Positions 50,598 to 61,474 of a stretch of DNA of 64,000 nt are shown in pieces (the first letter of the stretch is position 1; every line of letters starts with the position of its first letter). Location: NCBI GenBank assembly GCA_015499995.1, contig JADNRV010000056.1, forward strand, positions 124,001 to 188,000, read 5' to 3'. The position numbers and the translations under genes were made by a program. Under the pieces are notes generated by a model. It was not told the origin of the DNA and ran no database searches. It saw only the letters and a list, made by a program, of their open reading frames with translations. Source of the stretch: Flammula alnicola (Eukaryota > Basidiomycota > Agaricomycetes > Agaricales > Strophariaceae).

Positions 50598-53500
50598 ATG
50601 TCTGTTATGGCGGCCCAGCGAACGTCTGACGACATGTTGAAGGATCCTTCTATCGGCATCGAGTCGATTAACGAGAAGGAGAAGCTCTCTGATCAGCTGT
50701 CGGAAAGTTCATCGCACGATTTCGTTGATAGTAAATTATTAGAACGCCCTGAAGGCGTAGCTATCCAGGTATTTCTGCAAACTTTTCTATAATACGAAGT
50801 CACACTGAGGATACTTTGCAAGGTTATATCTACTCGGGATGATCCTGATTTACCGGTTTTGACCTTCCGTGTATTGATTCTCGGTGTTGGGCTCAGCGCA
50901 TTTTCATCGGTGAGTATTGCACAAAGTGTATTTCCTATGATGTACAGCATGTTGACGTCTTCATAATAGGTTCTCTCAACTATCTATACATTCAAACCCC
51001 AGAACGCCACGGTCTCCCAGCTGTTTTGTCTCATCATCGCATATGTGCTCGGAGTTGCAATGGCTGGTGAGAATGACCATGTTGCGGCTCTTTACATTAA
51101 GCACAATCTAAAATATAAACTAGCCCTGCCTCGTCATGGTCTCTGGCGCTACATAAATCCTGGTCCGTTCAACATCAAGTCAGTGCCATAAATTTCACAA
51201 TATTGGCATTTCTTACCCTCATTTCTAGAGAGCACACCGTAATCGTCATAATGGCATCAACGGCTGCTAGTGTTGCGGTGGCCATGGAAGTTATTGCTGC
51301 CCTTGGTAAGTCAACCCATGTACGATCTTTTCCAGGAATTAATCCAAATAATCGATTCGCAGACTTATTCTACAATCTGCGTCTTAACTCCGCCGTAGCG
51401 GTATTCTCAATTTTTTCAACGCAGATGCTTGGTGCGTTTGAGGTTCCTGCCCTTTTCATAGCCTCATTGTTGGTTTAACTAGGATACGGTCTTGCGGGAA
51501 TCTGTGAGTCAGAATCGTGCACGGTTTTTGTTGTCTAACACCCTGTATAATAGTGAGAACTTTCCTTGTGTACCCCACCTAGTGCGTGAAGCGGTAATAT
51601 TTATGTATGATAACGATTGACCACATATTCCTTGAAGTGCATTCTATCCAGCATATATCTCTGTCGTAAATTTGCTTCAAAGTCTTCATTTCGATGGGAC
51701 ACTGAACGCGAAAAGACGAAAGTTTTTCTGGATTGTGGTAAGTTGCTGCTCAAACTACTGTGGCCAAGTCTCATTTTTGCAGTTCGCGGCGATCTTCTTC
51801 TGGGAATGGATTCCTCAATATGCGTTCCCGCTTCTCACTGCCATTTCTGTTATTTGTATGGCCGATAACGGCCGTCATGACTTTGTTCGTAATCTTTTCG
51901 GAGCTGGATCAAGCAACGAAGGGATTGGTCTCTTATCCTTCAGCACTTCCTGGACGTTAATAACGCAAGGCACCCCGCTTATATGGCCTCTCCAAACCCG
52001 TGCGTATCCCGCTAGTTCAGTCCTCAGATGACGTTACTCACCATTTCTTGCAGAGATTAATTCATTTAGTAAGTTCTCCATCGCCCGGCTTATGTGGCCG
52101 TGACTCATTGCAATCACAGTCGGAATGGGCCTTGGCTACATCGTCTTGACAGCTGCATATTACGGGAACGTTTTCAATGGACGAGACATTCCCTTCATGT
52201 CGACAGCTCTATTCGCCGACGATGGAAGCTCATATAACCAGTCCGCCGTCCTTGACTCGAATTACAAGCTCAACCCAGACGCCTTAGAGACGATTGGTCT
52301 CCCTCGATATACGACGACGTATGCTATATCTCAACTTTGTTATAACCTATCCCTTGGGGCAGCATTTACGTACATCGGCATCTGGCATTGGCCAGAGTTA
52401 AAAGCAGGTGAGCAGGTTTCTCGTACCCTATTTCCGAGCACGTCGTTGATTCTATGTCCGTCCAGCATTCGGGGGTATGCGCTTCTTGAAAAGAGGCCAT
52501 GCAGATATAGATGATCCTCACTATAAGGGTTCGTTACCTTCTGCTCGTTCGTACACTTGTTATGCTCACCTATGATGTAGAGATGCAAAAATATCGTAAG
52601 TATTCACCCCGAATTTCCCGTCAGGTGATAATGGATAGATGTTAGCTGAGGTTCCTCAATGGGCGTATGGCGTTCTCTTTCTCGCTTCTCTGGGCGTTGG
52701 CATCGGTTGCAGCTATGCTGGACCCCATGGAACAGTCCTCATCCCCGCTTGGAGTATAATCTTCTTTACAAGTGAGTTCCCAATAAAGTACGTTATAACT
52801 TGATATATACTAAAGCCACATTGTTACGTCAGTCCTCAGCACTTTCATTGCGATCGTTTTAGGATTCAGTAAGTCATTAGAAGCCATCACATCGCACTGA
52901 AGCTCAACATACATATCTCCAGTCACTGCAACGACTGGTAATGTGACACCCATAGCTGCGAGCTCTTGACATTGAAGTTGCCCATCAGGTTTCAACATTT
53001 CCGTCAAATATGCCATACAAATCATCGCGGCTTTCCTTCATCCTGGACAACCCATGTTCGTCACGGAGATATGGTTCAATGTGCCCTATTTACTAACTTC
53101 GGTTTATTAGCCCTGTTATGTATGCAAACCTGTTCGGAAATAGTACTTCTTTCCAGACTCTTTTGTTGCTCCAAGGTAAGTCCAGCGGCGTTTTGCGCAT
53201 GTCTTCCTCAAACTCATGAACAGTGAAGATCTCAAACTTGGGCAATACACCAAAGTTCCACCGCGAATGACATTTGCTGCTCAAATGGTATGACGCTTCT
53301 ATCCACCATATCTATCCGACTTGCTGATTCGCTCGAAACCTCAACTTGTTATCTAGGGAGGATCCATCATTGGCTCGATCTTTAATTTCACAAGTAAGCT
53401 GACTATCCTTCCTTCCTCCCTGATCCAATCTAAGTTTATTGCCAGTGATGAAGATCATCGTTAATAATAACAGAGATGTCCTGCGAGATCCGATTGGTAC

Positions 53501-54243
53501 TCGTGTCGTAAGACTCTTCAGCTCTTACTGTCTTTAACGCCTGATCTCAGATATTCTCTATTCTAGTGGAGCGGTTGGATCATTCAACAATACAATTCTG
53601 CTTCGGTGGCTATGGGTGCCTTTGGCAAGGAGCTTTTCTCCGTGGGTAAACCTGCGGGTTATTGGATCATTCCTTTCGCAATGTATGCCGCTATCATTCG
53701 GTCGCCTTTTTTCTGGATATAAAACTCATCACCGTAAACGTTTAGTTTCATCGGACTGTTTACTCCTCTGCCATTCTGGCTCATATGGAAACTTTCCAGG
53801 CCAGAGTCCCGCCTTGCCAGAGCGATGAAATATATTAATGTCCCTGTGCTTACTCTTTACATTGGATGGTGGGTTCCATCTTTTCCGCCAATGCCTCGGT
53901 GCGCCTAACCATGCTCTTCCAGGCTGCCTTACTCAGTTAACGGGCAATGGTGGTCTTGCTTTGTCATTGGCATATTCTCCCAGTGGTGGTTAAGGACGAG
54001 ACGGCCTGTCTGGTTCGTGAAGGTATGCATTCGTAAAAATTCACGCCCTGCTAGCTAGCTTATAAGATATCCATCAAGTACAACTACTTGTTGTCAGCTG
54101 CTCTTGATGGAGGCAGCCAGGTAATTCTGTTCGTTCTCTCGTTTGCGGTTTTCGGTGCAAGCGGGTCTGCGGTTGCGTTCCCAACTTGGTGGGGAAATCC
54201 TGCCACACTTAGTGTCGACAGGTGTAAAGCAACCGTACAGTAG
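50598..54243 (+). CDS. OPT-family oligopeptide transporter (copy 2)
   Basis: A second, divergent OPT transporter, read through about 20 short exons from ATG 50598 to TAG 54241. An acidic N-terminal tail (MSVMAAQRTSDDMLKDPS) precedes VLTFRVLILGVGLSAFSS. Family landmarks are YINPGPFNIKEHTVIVIMAS, QSLHFDG, RRKFFWIV, FVRNLFGAGSSNEGIGLLSF, FNGRDIPFMST, LKLGQYTKVPPRMTF, GTRVWSGWIIQQYNSA, GYWIIPFA, PYSVNGQWW and YNYLLSAALDGGSQVILF. It ends WWGNPATLSVDRCKATVQ. Two exons are micro-exons of 15 nt (near 52055-52070 and 52923-52937). An apparent in-frame TAG near 51582 disappears when a GTGCGT donor is used. The similarity to copy 1 is moderate, so this is an old paralog. Probably functional. Confidence 0.88.
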
Positions 54244-54675
54244 CGAAAGTGTGATAATCACTTCGCTCGATTGCAAATTATTCCATTTTTTTTTTCAATA
54301 AATTTTGGGGATGTCTGTTTGTCAATGACCATGCATCATGAGGCCTGAGGCCTGAGGGGCGATATCTCAATGGCCCAGCCGTAGTCGGATCATCCGTCCG
54401 GGTATAAGGGTTTCTGTGTGCGAACTAACCGTGCAATGCAGACTCGAAATAGGGCAAAACACGAACCAATAATATTGGTTCCATGTCCTCGAGGGCTAGT
54501 TGATGGGACATTCTCTTACGAGGAAAAAAAAATGTTATAATCCATACATGATCGCCATTTTATCGTACACGATACGGAGGGGTGGTTATACTGATACGAT
54601 TTACGGCATCTCAAATGTCCGTGGTGGAGGTCATGAGCAAATGATACTTGACCATCTCAAACTTGGGCGCTTATA

Positions 54676-55571
54676 TTAGTTGTAATTTCCGGGTCCTCCA
54701 GCACCGCCACCGGCGCCAATGTTACCGCCTCCGAAGGCGGCGTTAGCTGGGTGAGCACCTTGAAGCTGAGAAGAGTTGGCATTCCTTTCGTTAAGTAGGG
54801 TCGCGTCAATAGAGGCATCTAAGTCATAGAAAAGTGATTGCAGCTTACTGTTCCTTCTGGAGACCCTTGGCTTTTAGGGCATCGCTGCCGACCAGTGAGC
54901 CAATGGCCGACTCGATCTTGCCGGTTATGCGCTCTGCGGTGCCTCCTGTACCCTGACCTTGACCAGTCATCCCCTGGCCTTGACCGAACATCCCTTGGCC
55001 TTGACCGGTCATCCCCTGGCCTTGACCGGTCATCCCTTGACCGGTCATCCCTTGACCTTGACCGGTCATCCCCTGGCCTTGACCAGTCATCCCTTGACCT
55101 TGACCAGTCATCCCTTGACCTTGACCAGTCATTCCCTGACCCTGACCGGTCATTCCCTGGCCATGACCGAACATACCGTGTCCATGACCGAACATACTCT
55201 GACCTTGACCAGGCATTCCCTGGCCTTGACCGGTCATTCCCTGGCCTTGACCAGTCATACCCTGACCTTGTCCAGTCATACCCTGACCTTGGCCCTGGGC
55301 CAGCTGGATTGTATTGTTGTACATAAGCATTTAGTTCGTTAACCACGAACGGGGAAAATGATACTGACGTTGGTGTTATCATAATTCTGTTGACCAGTCA
55401 GGCCGCTCTGACCCGGGTTGTTGTTAAGGCCGTGGTGGTGGAGGAGTCCACTGCCAGAGCTGTCCTGGTCCAAGCCGGCGTTCTATAAAAGTAGATAAGT
55501 ATTTCAGAATGCGATCGGGGGGTGCAATGTCGTACATCATCGTGCTTGTGGCTTGATCCAAAGAGAGGCAT
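54676..55571 (-). CDS. CsbD-like stress protein with Gly/Gln minisatellite region (copy A)
   Basis: CsbD-like proteins are small stress-induced hydrophilic proteins of unknown mechanism. Exons at 55571-55536 (MPLFGSSHKHDD), 55482-55369 and 55303-54845 give about 202 aa. Exon 2 contains NNNPGQSGLTGQQNYD. Exon 3 is mostly a 7-residue repeat, GQGMTGQ with variants such as MFGHG, then the CsbD-like segment GGTAERITGKIESAIG and ALKAKGLQKEQ, then TAA at 54845. Beyond that stop, down to 54676, an open stretch encodes a Gly-rich tail (GAHPANAAF, ending GGPGNYN) in another frame, and this tail is conserved in copy B, so the true 3' end is unsettled and I extend the feature to it. The upstream region has TATTTAAATGG and a CCCCT stress-type element. 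Confidence 0.75.
54949..55300 (-). repeat. 21-bp coding minisatellite, copy A
   Basis: Tandem units of 21 bp encode GQGMTGQ; on the plus strand each unit reads like CCTTGACCAGTCATCCCTGG. About 15 units, some variant (FGHGHGM). Confidence 0.9.
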
Positions 55572-55869
55572 TATTCGACTAAGAGTTGATTACTTGAAAG
55601 TTGATATGAGTTGTGTTGTGTGGGAGTAAACAATTGGGAAGTATGAAGAGAACATATGAATGGTCGACTTATTTAAATGGCTTTTCACGCCTCGGCGTAT
55701 TGTGGATTACATGACGCAGGTGTTGACGTCGATCATCTGCTCCGCCCATGATGCGCATGAGCAAGTAACTCCATTCTAATGTGAAGCGCGTAACGGTGTT
55801 TCTTAACATGCAATGACGTCAGCAGGAGCCCCTAAACACGACGCGTCTCTCAAGCCTGGATCTCTCTTC

Positions 55870-57066
55870 CGTCTTTCTCGCTCAAATGCATATCCTGACA
55901 CTCCAACTGCTGGCTTTTCGCAATTTGCTATTGTCACGATAGATAGAGGAACACCTGTCAACACATCCTATGGAACAGTCACTCCGCCAGCGTACGTCCA
56001 GTGGTATCGGTCTCCAGTTTTACCCGACGGAAAGCACACGATCACGGTGGATCATTTGGATGGCACAGCCGTGGACATGGCGATCATCACCGTTGCGTCC
56101 AATACCCCACTGTCGAACAAAAAGGTTTTCGTCGAACAACAACGACCCCGCCATTCAGTATTGGATAGAAAACAAAAATGGTCTCAATGCTGGCACCCTT
56201 CCCGATGGCTTCCCTGTTGGCAATACCACGCAACGTAGTGCAATTCATGTCAGCGTTTTTGATTACTCTAGGCTCAATCTAAATGCCCTTGAATGTATCA
56301 GTTGAATCTAAAGTTTTCTGAATTTCTTCTGTTGAAAGGTTCATTTGCAAGGTTCGCCTACTCTTAGCCCTCCTTTACACAACTTTCCTCATGATTTCTG
56401 ATAATTTTTGACGATAACTCAGGCAATTTTGGCTACGAAGGTCCGACTTGGGATGTCAGTAATCCGACAAACTGGTATGGAGGAACCTCTCGTTCTCCGA
56501 ATGTTGGAATAGGATTGCCGACGGAGCTAGAAACATTCTCCGTAATCATTGAAGGTGAGTGTCATGATTATTAGTTTAAGTAATACTTTCTTATCTTCGT
56601 GTGATATGTACAGGAAGATCTATCGCGTTTTGCGGGACGACCCCAGCTTCGCCTGCATCGCAATCTGTATCTATCTCTATCGATGGTGGTGTGTCCTCAT
56701 CATCTCTGCGTTTCCTCGCTTGTCGCCGATTTTAGGTCGATACCCTCGTCTCTCTCCTATCGACATTCCGCAAGACGTTTCTGAAGGATTCTCGGACAAT
56801 GATTCGGAAGCAGCTCCGCAGGCGTATGATTCTCTTTCGCCTCGTCGCGGCTGTTCTTCGCGAAGCTCGAGTCCTTAACTGTTTTGATCCTGATACTTTT
56901 CCTGTCTGTTGTGTTACTTCTTCGACAATTGCTCGTCAAAGGATTTTACTTTTTCGTGAGTTTCCGTCCTTACTTGAAAGGATCTTCCAGTCGGACATAT
57001 TCTATTCCATTGGACCATTATTCGATATTTCCAGTTATGAAGGCTGAAGCACCATCAGACACCTAA
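55870..57066 (+). pseudogene. decayed pieces of surface-protein relatives between the CsbD copies
   Basis: Piece 1 (about 55895-56260) is a near copy, on the opposite strand, of the second ectodomain of the gene at 20270-21955: both contain GFSQFAIVTID, NTSYGTVTPPAYVQWY and LPDGKHTITV. It has a one-base insertion at GTCGAACAACAAC and a roughly 9-base deletion just after, which break the frame. Piece 2 (from about 56425) starts in a different, more diverged relative: FDDNSGNFGYEGPTW, NPTNWYGGTSRSPNVG, an intron, then GRSIAFCGTTPASPASQS. It lacks an in-frame ATG and meets stops within the second domain. A hydrophobic frame near 56880-57000 could be the remnant of its membrane segment. Neither piece should make a working protein. 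Confidence 0.75.
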
Positions 57067-57227
57067 AATATTACTTGTATGTTGCTTAAAGTTGCACTTG
57101 ATTTGTATACGATACATTGGGAGAGGTGGATATACTGATACAATTTACATGACCTTGGCATCTCAAATGTCCGTGGTGGAGGTCATGAGTAAATGATACT
57201 AGTCCATCTCAAATTTGAGCGCCTATA

Positions 57228-58337
57228 CTAGTTGTAATTTCCGGGTCCTCCAGCACCACCACCACCACCGGTGCCAAGGTTACCGCCTCCGAGGGCGGCG
57301 TTGGCTGGGTGAGCGCCTGAGGAGACTGCTTGTTTGCGGTGCGTCAAAGCCTCCTGCTCCAGACGTTCAGCTTCGGCAAGTTCGCCACCTTGCTGATTAT
57401 AAGAGCTGGCTTCCCTTTCGTTAAGTAGGCTCGCGTCAATAGAGGCATCTGAGTCATAGAAAAGTGATTGCAGCTTACTGTTCTTTCTGGAGACCTTTCG
57501 CTTTTAGGGCCTTGCTGCCGACCATTGAGCCAATGGTTGACTCGACCTTGCCGGTGAAGCGCTCTGCGGTGCCTCCTGTACCCTGACCTTGACCAGTCGT
57601 TCCTTGACTCTGACCAGTCATCCCTTGACCTTGACCAGTCATCCCTTGACCTTGACCAGTCATCCCATGGCCGTGACCGGTCATTTCCTGACCTTGACCG
57701 GTCATCCCTTGACCTTGACCAGTCATCCCCTGACCTTGACTTTGACCAGTCATTCCCTGACCTTGACCGGTTCCCTGACCTTGACCAGTCATACCCTGAC
57801 CTTGTCCAGTCATACCCTGACCTTGTCCAGTCATACCCTGACCTTGTCCAGTCATACCCTGACCTTGGCCCTGGGCCAGCTGGATTGTATCATTGTACAT
57901 AAGCATTTAGTTCGTTAACCACGAACGGGGAAGATGATACTGACGTTGGTATTATCATAATTCTGTTGACCAGTCAGGCCGCTCTGACCCGGGTTGTTGT
58001 TGAGGCCGCGGTCAGTTTGGTGGTGCTGGCGTCCACCGCCAGTGGAGCTGTCCTGGTCCAAGCCAACGTTCTATAAAATTAGATAATTATTTCAGAATAT
58101 GGTCGAGAATCGAGAGTTGCAACGACGTACATCCTGTTGACCGGTCAGGCCACTCTGACCCTGGTTGCCGTGGTCAGTTTGGTGGTCACGGTGGTGGCTG
58201 AGTCCACCGCCAGTGGAGCTGTCCTGGTCCAAGCCAGCTTTCTATAAAATTAGATAAATATTTCAGAATGTGGTCGAGAATCGAGAGGTGCAACGACGTA
58301 CGTCATCGTGCTTGTGTTTTGATCCAAAGAGAGGCAT
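57228..58337 (-). CDS. CsbD-like stress protein with Gly/Gln minisatellite region (copy B)
   Basis: Tandem paralog of copy A on the same strand. It starts MPLFGSKHKHDD at 58337. Unlike copy A it has two versions of the second exon in a row: one encodes AGLDQDSSTGGG with GQSGLTGQQD, the next NVGLDQDSSTGGG with NNNPGQSGLTGQQNYD. The minisatellite exon (about 57893-57475) holds GQGMTGQ units, then GGTAERFTGKVESTIGSMVG and ALKAKGLQKEQ. A further conserved tail to 57228 reads LLNEREASSYNQQGGELAEA, LEQEALTHRKQAVSSGAHPA and a Gly-rich end GGPGNYN. The pattern, a CsbD domain followed by an EAERLE helix and GAHP, is familiar from basidiomycete proteins, which argues that the tail belongs to the protein. 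How it is joined is unclear. Confidence 0.75.
57583..57880 (-). repeat. 21-bp coding minisatellite, copy B
   Basis: Same 21-bp unit as copy A (GQGMTGQ), about 13 units. Unit number and variants differ from copy A, and some units carry indels that keep frame, as in GQGTGQGQG. Confidence 0.9.
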
Positions 58338-58677
58338 TATTCGACTAAGAGTTGATTACTTGAAAGTTGATATGAGTTGTGTTGTGTCGGAGTAAGCAAT
58401 TGGGAAGTATGAAGAGAACATACGGATGGCTTAAATGGCTTTTCACGCCTCGAAAAGCAATGACGCAGGTGTCGACGTTGATCATCCTGCTCCGCCCATG
58501 ATGCAAGTATGAGCAAGTAACTCCATTGTAATGTGAAGCATTTAACGGTGTTTCTTAACATGCAATGACGTCAGCAGGAGCCCCTAAACACTTTAGTGCG
58601 AGTAGTAGACTGCAGGCAGCAATAAAAATCGTTTGTTTTGGTGAAAGAATACAAGACACCATGCGAAGGAATCGAGG

Positions 58678-59483
58678 TCACAATTTTTTCTTCTTCATCT
58701 GAATTTCTTCGCCTTCCTTAGGCCAAAATCCTACTTCCAATTCAACAACTCTGGACCAAATGGCTTCTGCCCTGGACCATGCCTCGGTCCCTTTTTGGAT
58801 GTCAAGACTGTCCACGATATCTTGAAGGGTATTTACGAAGGCTTCAAACTCTGGAGAGCTCCAGTTTACCGCGAAACTGTGAACAGCAGAAACGCGAGCA
58901 TCCCCGCTGCTTGAATTTGGCGAAGCGCATTGCATCCCCTCAGCGACATAGCTCCATGCATCGAGATATACCTGAGGAGTACAGGAACGCCCGAGTTAGA
59001 AGAGTTTATGCTGAAAGGCAGACACCGTACTTTTTCCATGGCCCACAGAAATATGAGACCTTCGTTTAACGACGCTGATGATGCAACTCTGACCATCTCT
59101 GCCGTGTAGTCTCTCGTTCCTTTTCGCTGATTCCATGCTTCCATGTCTAGCCCCCATTTTTGTGAAGTGTCTCGAAAGAAGTCCACTTCGCGCACGATGT
59201 TATCCAGGCATTTGACCAGAACTTTCAGGGTCTCTTCATTCCAGCGTTCTTTAGGTCCGGATATAGAATCAGATTCTTGAAAAGGGATACGCGATATCAG
59301 GGAACCAATAAAACGGGGGTAGGCGTGAGCAGCATAGATTCGATCTTGTGACAGCCACAAAGCAAGCCGCTCCAGAGGCAGGGTGCCATTGCCTGCCTGA
59401 GCAAGGAAGGAATGCTGAGTAGCCGCCGCGTAAGAGGGAGTCGTTTGTAGTTCAATAAGATGTTCAGAAAGGTGATAAGTCAT
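58678..59483 (-). CDS. TENA/THI-4 family protein (heme-oxygenase-like fold)
   Basis: The family includes thiaminase II/TenA enzymes that salvage thiamine pyrimidine and related helical-bundle proteins. Two exons, 59483-59031 and 58971-58678, sum to 249 codons (248 aa). The first in-frame ATG (59483) gives MTYHLSEHLIELQTTPSYAA. The fold is recognisable from FLAQAGNGTLPLERLALWLS, QDRIYAAHAYPRFIGSLI, the long helix with REVDFFRDTSQKWGLD, YTAEMVRVASSASLNEGLIF and LWAMEKVYLDAWSY, then VNWSSPEFEAFVNTLQDIVD. This Q-D-R-x-Y and W-x-x-E-x-x-Y-x-D-x-W pattern matches fungal TENA-like proteins. It ends in a lysine run (KKKKL). The TenA active-site Cys is not obvious, so catalytic activity is uncertain. 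Confidence 0.85.
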
Positions 59484-59761
59484 ATTCAACTTTGAATGTT
59501 GTTGGAAGTACAGGACCAAGATACGGAATCATTAATCATGATTCATGGCCGCGCTCTTTGATGTCATTGGAGGCGCGCGACAAACTTCCCTAATCCGTAA
59601 ACCATTGCCGAAGCGAGTTTGGTCTGAACGGGAGGACCAAACAACACTGAAAAGTTCGAGCTCGTTGTGCGACGTGACACTGACTACCCACTAATTCAGA
59701 CCAGGAGTCCGACGACTTCGACAGCGAGCACAACGCGTAAACTTAGAGAGCGTGTGCCGCC

Positions 59762-60783
59762 ATGGCTACCCCAGTACAACAGCAGGCCGTTCGGGCTGTC
59801 AAGAACCTCCGTGTCCAAGCGTTTAAAGGGCTCATGTCCCATCTGCGCAATTTTGGTCCTCTTCCTGAATCTCCCGCGATGGCCACTGCCCCTGATGGCG
59901 AAAGGCCTGTTCTGCTCCCAAATCCTTTCGTTGCCAAGAAGAACCCAAAGACAGGGAAATGGCGCCCACCGGTCTACTCGCTCCGCCGCCAGGCTGAACT
60001 GGTGAAAAAGGCCAATGCAACGGGCACCTTGCATCTCCTCCCACCTGGGCCCAAGACTCTCGCTTTCGATCTGCGAATGCAGAGGGTAAAGGCTTCGCTT
60101 CCTCCTACTATTGCCGCCACGCTGGAGGAGTCCATGCAAAAGAAGATCGAGTCGCTGGAGAGCCAAATGGCTCAAGTCAAGCTTTCTGTCGAAGTAGAGA
60201 CGGAGGCGCTTGAGGCAGAGCTCACCGCTATGAGGGCAGAAGTTCAGAAACTCGCCGAAGAAATCGAGGAGTTCGAAATATCTTCGGGATCTATCCCGAA
60301 GGGCTCGCCGGAGTACAAAACTCACAAATGGAGGCGAAGGTCGAAGTGGAGGCTGGAACACCAGATCCCGGAGAAAGAGGCCGAGCTGGCAGCTTTGACC
60401 GCTAAAGTTGCTAAACTCCCTACTCTGGCCGAGCGAGAACAGGCCGCGAAGCAGTGGATGATGCCAGTGGAGTGGGTTGGCAAAGTCGCGGAGAAGAAGA
60501 CTGGTGCGGAATTGGGCACTCGTCTGTATGCTGGAAAGAAGCGCATGTTCAAGGGTCATCTCTGGGAACGCCAGAGAGGAAAGAGGGTCGCCAGACAGTC
60601 CATTCTTATGCGCGACATGGCTGCTCGCGTCGCGAGGTACAAGGAGGTGCGTTTTCCTTATTTCCCCCCCTCCCCTCCGATATCCCAACTTACATTCGCC
60701 GTATTGCACAGTATTACAAGAAGAGACGGCCGAACCCACTCAAACCACCAAGATACTCGAAACCTCCCAAGCTTCCCTTCTAA
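59762..60783 (+). CDS. MRPL25: mitochondrial large-subunit ribosomal protein mL59 (MRPL25)
   Basis: A fungal-specific structural protein of the mitoribosome large subunit. Two exons, 59762-60646 and 60712-60783, give exactly 319 codons (318 aa). Diagnostic stretches are NPFVAKKNPKTGKWRPPVYS, LRRQAELVKKA, LHLLPPGPK and, near the C-terminus, YAGKKRMFKGHLWERQRGKR, MRDMAARVARYK and KKRRPNPLKPP. A central charged coiled coil (about residues 120-220; EALEAELTAMRAEVQKLAEE) makes it longer than the yeast protein, as in other basidiomycetes. It is divergent from the TENA gene, with 278 bp between start codons, which could hold a shared promoter. Intact. Confidence 0.9.
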
Positions 60784-61474
60784 TCCTACTTTATTTGATA
60801 ATGCATTTCCATTTACCCCCATCTCCCAGACACACCCAACATATAAGAAATTCACGGTATGCTGCCTACTCACTCCTCACTACTCATATCATCCATCTGT
60901 TGGATCCATTAGACCTGATCAAGACATTGAAGCATGGTACCACTTCGCGGCCTTTTCAGGAAGCCTGGAGATGAGATCCTTCAGAAAGCACACAGCTTGC
61001 AGGCGTCAGCACACCGCTAAGCACTGGCTTTCCTTGATCACTTCATGATTCAGCAATTCGGTCTTATACCCAAGCTGGCTTACCAAAATCTTCGGGTGAT
61101 CTTACTGTGGCGTTGTTCGGAGAGAAATGTATCCGAATATTTACCCTCTACTGGAAATTGAGAATCGCGAGTAAAGGAAATATCATAGGCGCATACTCGG
61201 TGCCACTTCCCGACCATTGGAAATATGTGTACATGCTGAGTAGAGGAGCTCCGTTGCCCTGCCATTACTTGCAACCTAAGGCTATTGTACTTACTTCACT
61301 TATTCCGCTGGCCACGGGTCCTCGAGAGAGATCGCAATACTCGGCCTCGGTGATCACGTGCCTAAGAATGTGCTAGAGAAATCCTGATCTGATTCTTGAG
61401 TCGCAGCTTATTAACCGCAACTTTCTTTTGTTTCCCTACAACCATCTAGATATCTACGAGCAGCAGGACGAGAG
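60784..61474. other. intergenic region between mL59 and the FYVE-SAP-RING gene
   Basis: No gene supported in about 690 bp. Confidence 0.55.

Noticed and set aside
51570..51660. Apparent premature TAG in the second OPT gene (YPT-stop) suggesting a pseudogene.
   Set aside because: Using the GTGCGT donor overlapping that TAG, and the AAG acceptor near 51632, gives VYPTYAFYPAYIS in frame, with the same spacing to SLHFD as in copy 1. The gene is probably intact.
54838..55382. Long open frames on both strands over the CsbD minisatellites, with Asp/Pro/Arg or Leu/Thr/His repeats.
   Set aside because: A 21-bp repeat keeps all frames open. Only the minus frame with GQGMTGQ joins by splice sites to a plausible N-terminus and a CsbD-like domain.
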